Source: Plectosphaerella cucumerina (lineage: Eukaryota > Ascomycota > Sordariomycetes > Glomerellales > Plectosphaerellaceae). From it: a DNA stretch of 64,000 nucleotides. Made by a program: the position numbers and the translations under genes. Where the stretch lies: assembly GCA_020746995.1 (NCBI GenBank), contig JAGPXD010000002.1:4526001-4590000 (forward strand), read 5' to 3'. Positions within the stretch are counted from its first letter, which is position 1; every line of letters begins with the position of its first letter. The notes below the pieces were generated by a model, which worked only from the letters and a program-made list of their open reading frames with translations, did no database searches and was not told where the DNA came from. This document shows positions 57,785 through 64,000 of the stretch, one piece after another.

Positions 57785-57868
57785 GGCCGCGTGGCTCAAT
57801 TGGCAGAGTATCTGACTACGATCAGTAGTTACATCAGGAGGTTGCAGGTTCGAGCCCTGCCGTGGTCA
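57785..57868 (+). tRNA. tRNA-Arg (anticodon ACG) with 11-nt intron
   Basis: The 84-nt gene folds as a full cloverleaf. The acceptor stem GGCCGCG pairs with CGTGGTC (two G-U pairs). The D arm is GCTC/GAGT with GG in the loop. The anticodon stem TCTGA pairs with TCAGG. The T arm GCAGG-TTCGAGC-CCTGC is intact. The loop reads CT-ACG-A, then an 11-nt intron (about 57822-57832) at the canonical 37/38 site, then A. The discriminator base is A. B box GGTTCGAGCCC is perfect. ACG reads CGU, CGC and CGA after inosine editing. Confidence 0.93.
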
Positions 57869-57877
57869 TTGATTGTA

Positions 57878-57882
57878 TTTTT
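57878..57882 (+). terminator. Pol III terminator (T5)
   Basis: Five T on the + strand, nine nucleotides after the tRNA end, matching the usual RNA polymerase III stop signal. Confidence 0.75.
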
Positions 57883-58522
57883 GCCCGTGGAGTGTCTGTC
57901 TGAATCGTTTTTGTGGCCATGGTGGGGATGTCCCATTTGGCGGTGGATATCAAGATGGGGGCACCAGACTAAGAACATGAACCGGCTCATCTAGTTGCTC
58001 AGGTAGTAACATTAGAGACGAAGAGAAACAAGTCCTTGCCTCAAAAGTACCTGCTAAATTGGCGGCACTGGACGTGATGAGAGAGAGATCAGCACCGGTA
58101 CGACGAAGCGGGAAGACAATCAGCCGGCTGGTATAGGCCCAGGAACTTCGAACAAATCCTTCCTGGGGAGTCTCTTCCAAGCATTTAACAACTCGGTCCA
58201 ATGCCAGCACGAGTGATGGCCAGGTTGGGGACTGTGGAAGATGCGTGGCTCAATCAATTAAACAATTGTGGCTAGTGCCACACGCGACGCGAGAAAACGC
58301 GTCGCATCGCGTCCGCCCACTTGAGACGGCGGGACGGGACAGGGGGCTCTGGCCACCCCTGGCAACCGTCCGACGTTCCTTTCCCAGCCCCCACAGGCGA
58401 GATTCCAGTCCTCGTCGGCGCCTGTCGCATTTCGCATCTACGACCACCTTCTCACCTCACTATCCCCACAAACTCCAGGCCGACCGACAACTCGATCATC
58501 AGCGCATCAAGAACCGGTCAAA
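57883..58522. promoter_or_regulatory. Promoter region of MCM7
   Basis: A 640-bp stretch between the tRNA and MCM7. It contains a cluster of CGCG-core elements (58282-58312) listed separately. No other gene was seen. Confidence 0.5.
58282..58312. promoter_or_regulatory. MluI-box-like cluster upstream of MCM7
   Basis: Four CGCG-core sites occur in 31 bp: ACGCGA (58282-58287), ACGCGA (58287-58292), a perfect MluI box ACGCGT (58297-58302), and TCGCGT (58307-58312). They lie 211-241 bp before the MCM7 start. ACGCGT is the known target of MBF (Swi6 plus Mbp1-type subunits), which drives G1/S transcription of replication genes. This fits MCM7. Confidence 0.65.
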
Positions 58523-61272
58523 ATGGCGCTCCGTCAGTTCAAGGCCCCTGTGCAGTATCAGGCGCAGCAAAGTAGGCGACCCCAGCTCTTCACTGCCTTT
58601 AATCTGGCGGCGACCCGCCCCCGCAGACAGTCGCTGACTTCCGCGCTCCAGGTGCCTTCGAGCTGTTCCTCACAGACTTCAAGTCCTCCCCGGAAGAGGC
58701 ACTTGCACACGCGATTGGCGATGTCACGATAGCCGAGGACGACATCAGCGACGATGACCTCATGGACGACGACGAGACGGCGCAGGCCATCAGGGACAGG
58801 CAGAGGGCCGCCAAGCGGGGTCCCCAACCCAAGTACAAGAACATGATGCAGGACCTCGCAGATCGCAAGATCGAAGAGGTCATCATCGACCTTGACGACC
58901 TGGCCGACGTAAGCCTGGAAAGCTTTCTCCGGGGATGTGCCCAAAGCATCAGCTGACCGTTTCTTATCATCAGTGGGCACACCAGTACGACGCCAACACT
59001 GGCGAGCCCCTCAAGCTCGTCGAGTCTATCGAGACCAACACCAAGCACTACGTCGAGCTCTTCTCCAGAGCCATTGACAAGCAGATGCCGGCCCCCAGCA
59101 CTGAGATCTCGTAAGTTTAGCAGCGCGCATCCCCGCCCAGCGCCTTGGACTCATCAACTAACCGATGACCTGCCTGCAGCTTCAAAGATGACATCCTGGA
59201 CGTCCTGATGTCTCGCCGGCAAGAGCGGAACCGCGACTGGCAGTCTGCCGCCAATGCTCCTGACGGCGACCCGTCTGCGGCAAACGAACAGTTCCCCGCC
59301 GAGCTGACCAGGCGGTACACTCTGACCTTCAAGCCCCGTTCGCAGACCCACGACCACGAGGCGAAATCGCTGTCCGTTCGCGAGGTGCGCGGTGATCATC
59401 TCGGCCACCTCATCACCGTCAGAGCCATTGCGACCCGAGTCTCCGACGTCAAGCCCATTGTTCAAGTCAGCGCCTACGTTTGCGATCGCTGCGGCTGCGA
59501 GATCTTCCAGCCCGTGACCGACAAGCAGTACGGGCCCCTTACCATGTGCCCTTCGGAAGACTGCAAGATGAACCAAGCCAAGGGTCAGCTCTCGCCCTCC
59601 TCCAGGGCGTCCAAGTTCCTCCCCTTCCAGGAGGTCAAGGTCCAGGAGATGGCAGAGCAGGTGCCTATCGGCCAGATCCCCCGCTCCATGTCAATCATGT
59701 GCTTCGGAAGCACGGTTCGCAAGATCAACCCCGGCGACGTCGTCGATGTCTGCGGCATCTTCCTTCCCACCCCGTATACCGGCTTCAAGGCCATGCGCGC
59801 CGGCTTGCTCACCGACACGTACCTTGAGGCGCACCATGTCACCCAGCACAAAAAGGCATACTCTGAGATGATCATCGACCCCAAGCTGGTCAGGCGGATC
59901 GAGCAGTTCAGGCAATCCGGCCAGGTGTACGAGCTTCTGGCCAAGTCGATTGCCCCTGAGATCTACGGCCACGTTGACGTCAAGAAGGCTCTCCTCCTCC
60001 TGCTGATCGGCGGTGTCACCAAGGAGGTTGGCGACGGTATGAAGATCCGTGGCGACATCAACATTTGCCTCATGGGTGACCCCGGTGTTGCCAAGTCTCA
60101 GCTGCTCAAGTATATCTCAAAGGTCGCGCCCCGCGGTGTGTACACGTCCGGCCGCGGAAGCAGCGGTGTCGGCCTTACCGCCGCCGTCATGCGCGACCCT
60201 GTCACCGATGAGATGGTTCTCGAAGGCGGTGCCCTTGTCCTGGCCGATAACGGCATCTGCTGTATCGATGAGTTCGACAAGATGGACGACAACGACAGGA
60301 CGGCCATCCACGAAGTCATGGAACAGCAAACTATTTCCATTTCCAAGGCCGGCATCTCTACCACCCTGAACGCCCGGACATCCATCCTCGCCGCCGCCAA
60401 CCCTATCTACGGCCGCTACAACCCCCGTCTCTCCCCCGTCGAGAACATCAACCTTCCCGCCGCCCTGCTCTCCCGTTTCGACGTCATGTTCCTGCTTCTC
60501 GATACCCCCACTCGCGAGTCCGACGCCCAGCTTGCCAAGCACGTCACCTACGTCCACATGAACAACAGGCACCCCCCTCCGGTGAACGGCACCGACGACA
60601 TCATCTTCACACCCCACGAGGTCCGCTCATACGTCGCCCAGGCTCGCACATACCGGCCAGTCGTTCCCGAGAACGTTTCTGAGTACATGGTGAAGACCTA
60701 CGTTCGCATGCGCGACGCTCAGAAGCGCGCCGAGAAGAGGGGCCAACAGTTCACGCACACCACCCCTCGTACTCTGCTGGGTGTCGTCCGTCTCGCCCAG
60801 GCTCTCGCCCGTCTGCGCTTCAGCAACAGGGTTACACAGGACGATGTCGACGAGGCCCTGCGTCTTATCGAGGCATCCAAAGAGAGCTTGGCCGCTGAGC
60901 AAGGCACCACGCGCACGAGGCTTAACGCCAGCAGCAAGATCTACAACATGGTCAAGGCTCTTGCCGACTCGGGTGCATGCAGGCCCGACGACGCTGACGA
61001 GGACGATGAGTTTGGCGGTGAGCTCAGCCTGCGCAAGGTCAGGGAGCGTGTCATCGCAAAGGGCTTCACCGAGGACCAATGGCTGGCGGCTCTGGACGAG
61101 TACACCGAGCTCGATGTAAGTACCAATCCCGGGGAAGCTCCAATAACCTGGATGACCAAGACGATACTGACCATCTACCAAACAGGTCTGGCAGACTGCT
61201 GGCAACATGACGAGGCTGGTATTCGTCAACGCCGCGGGCAACGACGAATTGGACGACGATATGGATGCCTAG
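58523..61272 (+). CDS. MCM7: MCM7, DNA replication licensing helicase subunit
   Basis: Five exons (58523-58571, 58652-58908, 58974-59110, 59180-61115, 61186-61272) give 821 residues. The N-terminal MCM fold includes a Cys4 zinc finger (from Cys249, Cys252). The AAA+ MCM core has Walker A Gly-Asp-Pro-Gly-Val-Ala-Lys-Ser (447-454), the Walker B Cys-Cys-Ile-Asp-Glu-Phe-Asp, the sensor Ala-Ala-Ala-Asn-Pro, and the arginine finger Ser-Arg-Phe-Asp (579-582). Sequence around Arg-Gly-Ser-Ser-Gly-Val-Gly-Leu-Thr-Ala-Ala-Val is MCM7-specific in my recognition. Mcm2-7 unwinds DNA at origins. The last exon (29 codons with stop) adds a short conserved tail. All exon phases join without shift. Confidence 0.95.
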
Positions 61273-61607
61273 AACCCCGGCGCAGTCAGCGCTTCTCAGC
61301 ATATTTGGTCTCTTCGTTTGGCGTCGGCGTTGAGGGTGGTAAATCACAGTCAGGAGACTGGATGTATGTATTTCTGTGGATGGATAAATAGGCCAAGATG
61401 TACTTTGGCGGGACCCTCGTGGTCACGGATGATGTCTAGGACACGAAGCAAAGTTTTCATGATGCATCTCGTCACGAGTGCGAGCTCCAGAGTATGATGC
61501 AACGACTAAATTTTGAAACACTGGGTTTGATATGGTACAGGATACAGGCTGGGCCACTCCGGACACCAGTACAGATACAGGAGGACGTCATGTCTATCGT
61601 CTGACAT
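61273..61607. other. Convergent 3' intergenic region MCM7 / MRPS29
   Basis: A 335-bp gap that holds both 3' UTRs. Nothing else was identified. Confidence 0.5.
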
Positions 61608-63098
61608 CTACATGGCGCGCGTGTAGTGGAGGGACGCCCTCTCCAGCTCGCCGAGGTTGCCGTTGCCGGCGAGGACCCACTTCTCGGTGACGGTCGCCTC
61701 GTCGACGGTGGCACGGAGCAGGCCGCTGGCGGCCCAGTACTCCATGATAGTCCTGGCCTCGGCCTTGCTGAGGCTGCTGACCCGAAGGACGTCGACACCG
61801 CGAACGGCCTCGTAGACACGGGGGTCGTAGGCCTTGTTGTAGGCCTCCGCTGGGGGGATGGGGAGACCCTTGGCGGCAGCCTCGGACTGGTCGAGGGCGA
61901 GGAGCATGCTGGGGGAGCGCGGGGCGTTGCTGCGGCTGGTGGCGGCGATGACGGCGCCGCCGTTGGCCATCGGGGTCTTGCCGGCGAGGGCGTCGACCAG
62001 GAGGCGCACGAGGGTGAGCTCGTGAGCGTGGACGAGCTTGTAGGCCGGGTCGCGGTAGGCGCTGATCTTCATAAGGTGGGAAAGGCCGTCGATGGTGAGG
62101 AGGACAGGAGGCCCGCCGGAGACAGCGGTCAGCTCGTGCCAGAGGGCCTTGAAGACGGGCCAGGCGAACTCGGCCTCCCTTGCGCTTGCGACGAGGTCGG
62201 CGAGGGTAGCGTCCTTGGGGAAGTGGGGGACGAGGGAGCTGTAGTCCTTGGAGGGCTTGTACTTGTCCAGCAGGGCATGGTTGACCTTGAGTATGGACTG
62301 GAGGAGGTTCAGGCAGTACACGGGCTGGGTGAACTGCAGCGGGTTGGTGCCGGCTACGGGCGAGTACTCCGTGTTGGAGTTGACGAGATCCTGGGCTGTA
62401 CGTGTGTGTGGTCAGCAGGTGCTGGAGGCAGCGCTCTGTGCCGGGGGCAACTTACCCTCGGGGATGCTGATAACGACCCAGTTGTTGAGGAGGGCGTGAG
62501 ACTGCGCCTGCGTCAAGAGCATGGTCTTTCCGGAGATCTTGTCGCCGGTCAACACCGTCCGCACGGTCTGCTTCTCGGTCTCGGCAGTCTTCAGTCGGGT
62601 CATGAGATCAATGGTCTCATTGCGCACGAGCATGTGCGGCTTCCGGAAGAGCCCCCAGGACTGGGTGATCTTGAAGGACTCGATGACGCGCAGCGGGTCG
62701 ATGACCTTGTCGGGGATGGCGACCATGCGGCACAAGTTCTCGGGGTTCAGGAGGGCACCGGCGTCGAGCACGGGCTGGTCCTTGACGGGCGCGGCGGTGT
62801 TGTTGCCGAGCTGGATGCGTTTCCTGAAAGCCTTGCGCTCGCCGGGGGCCGGCTTCTTGAAATGGGGGATATCCTTCTTCTTGGCCGCGTTCTGGCCGAT
62901 CTTGCCGCGACGCATGTGGCGTCCAAGCATCTGCACCGGCTTCTTGAACGACTTGCCCGTGGTGGCATTCTTGGGGGCCGCTGCGGCGGGCGTCGTCGAG
63001 AAAGAGGCGGCGAAGGTGAGGACGGGCGTGATCCGGGGAGCGAGGCGGAGACCAGACGAGGGCCTCGTCAGGCAGCTTGCGCAGTTTGAAAGAGCCAT
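61608..63098 (-). CDS. Mitochondrial small-subunit ribosomal protein mS29 (DAP3 family)
   Basis: Two exons (63098-62456 and 62395-61608) with a 60-nt intron give 476 residues. The presequence (first about 45) is Ser/Ala/Arg-rich. The DAP3 P-loop-like motif Gly-Asp-Lys-Ile-Ser-Gly-Lys-Thr lies at about 183-190, followed by the GTP/ATPase-like fold typical of mS29/Rsm23. A Lys/Arg-rich stretch (about 50-80) fits rRNA contact. The protein is a structural, nucleotide-binding part of the mitoribosome small subunit. The opposite strand carries a 487-codon shadow frame, a by-product of codon bias. Confidence 0.9.
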
Positions 63099-63689
63099 TG
63101 CGGCGGGAGGGAGAGGTCGACTCGATCGGTTTTGGTCTCAATGGCCCATGTGTCGTCGGATGGGGTTTCTGTGAAACGCGTGAAGCGTCGTCGGCCTGTG
63201 GCTAGACCCAGATTCGCTCACAGGGGGGGACGCGATTCTGTCAACGTCGGGTCGTCTGGGTGAAGGTCGAGACACCAGACGGTCATAAAATCTCAGGCAG
63301 TTCGGATCCAATCGCGCACCACCACGGGGAGTGGGCCCATGAACATTGCTTAGTCATTTCCCAGGAACATCACTCCTGACAGCTCCTCTTCATCCACGCT
63401 CTGGTCTGATGAACTTTATGGAGGCTCTAAAAGTAAGAATCTCATCTAACTTGAAAATACATAGATGTACTTGGAACTTCAATCAAATGCCAATATACCT
63501 TGATGCACGCACGTGGTGCTACTTCTGTTGCAGCTCGAGTCGGGCGGCCGAACTTCCCCAAGCCTCTTATCTTATCACACCCCGAGGACCCTCCAAAATT
63601 TCCATGGTCTGGAAAAGTTCACGGCATCCCACCTCAGCCTTCCAGACACACAGCATTGAACTCCGTAAGCAGCCCGAGTTCACGACACA
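63099..63689. promoter_or_regulatory. Divergent promoter region MRPS29 / RRS1
   Basis: A 591-bp gap between divergent starts of a mitoribosomal gene and a cytosolic ribosome-assembly gene. No specific motif was identified, and the short frames inside are not supported. Confidence 0.45.
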
Positions 63690-64000
63690 ATGGCCTCCGA
63701 AACCAAGACAAAGTTGCCCGTGACGGTAGACAGGCCGACGCCGTATACCTTTGGTAAGCTGCGCCAAGCTTTCCCCGGTCTTTAGCCCCGACCTCGTCTG
63801 ACCCAAACCTCTAGATCTCGGCCTTCTCCTCGCCAACGACAACAACCCCGTCATTCTCGACAAGTCCGACCTCGAGGCGTCCCTCGCCTCCGTCGCCCGC
63901 GATGGCGCCCAAGTCCTCATCAACCAGCTCATGACCACGTGCCCGATCACCGCCAACTCGGAGGGCGTCATCCTCTCTCTGCCGCCGCCGTCGACGTCGC
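63690..64000 (+). CDS. RRS1: Ribosome biogenesis regulatory protein Rrs1 (5' part, cut by window end)
   Basis: Two exons are visible: 63690-63753 and 63815 to the window end, with a 61-nt intron. The read is Met-Ala-Ser-Glu-Thr-Lys, then Leu-Pro-Val-Thr-Val-Asp-Arg-Pro-Thr-Pro-Tyr-Thr-Phe-Asp-Leu-Gly-Leu-Leu-Leu, the hallmark start of Rrs1. The phase-1 intron falls at Phe-Asp. Rrs1 with Rpf2 delivers 5S RNP to the pre-60S particle in the nucleolus. The frame is open to 64000; the C-terminus lies outside the window. Confidence 0.9.

Noticed and set aside
61626..63089. 487-codon open frame on the + strand
   Set aside because: Antisense shadow of the MRPS29/DAP3 gene, with low-complexity Gly/Val/Leu/Asp content and no domain.
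1..64000. CRISPR array, rRNA operon, insertion sequence or prophage
   Set aside because: No regular spaced repeats, rRNA motifs or transposase/integrase proteins were seen, and the spliced genes show a eukaryotic nuclear genome.

Overview
The window looks like nuclear chromosomal DNA of a filamentous ascomycete (Pezizomycotina, most likely a Sordariomycete). Almost every gene is split by short introns of 50-105 nt with GTNNGT-type donors, CTGAC/CTAAC branch sites and AG acceptors. The proteins are fungal-type: an FlbC-like conidiation regulator, a GH30 xylanase with a fungal CBM1, an OTT_1508-type deaminase and HET-type sequence. Species cannot be fixed from sequence alone. Gene models were built by hand-splicing the frames; each total coding length is a multiple of three, and exon junctions were checked against family conservation from memory, with no database search.

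Region 1 (1-21.3 kb) is gene-poor. The only gene recognised is an FlbC-type C2H2 zinc-finger factor (7.35-8.61 kb, minus). About 7.3 kb after it and 12.7 kb before it hold no recognisable gene. This flank carries a 33-G tract, polypurine and G-run DNA and CRE palindromes, and may be regulatory or noncoding-transcript DNA.

Region 2 (21.3-47.4 kb) is dense and housekeeping: NOC4 (ribosome assembly), ATP4 (ATP synthase), SRC1/HEH1 (inner nuclear membrane), COQ6 (ubiquinone), complex I 49-kDa subunit, LCL3 (mitochondrial nuclease), a secreted GH30-CBM1 xylanase, ADE16/17 (purines), a STE20/GCK kinase, TEL2 (PIKK/telomere), UBA3 (neddylation E1) and RPAC1/AC40 (Pol I/III). Several pairs are divergent and share short promoters.

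Region 3 (47.5-51.95 kb) is a small accessory island inside the housekeeping block: a HET-protein C-terminal-like fragment, a DUF7053-like gene with an unresolved 5' end, and an intact OTT_1508-family nucleic-acid deaminase homologue.

Region 4 (51.95-64 kb) returns to conserved genes: a BTB/POZ protein, PEX1, an intron-containing tRNA-Arg(ACG), MCM7 with a cluster of MluI-box-like elements upstream, the mitoribosomal protein MRPS29/DAP3, and the 5' part of RRS1 cut by the window end.

The best candidates for something new are the deaminase island, a 6-nt microexon in UBA3, a possible alternative 3' splice site in SRC1 that would remove its second membrane segment, and the large gene-free domain around flbC.
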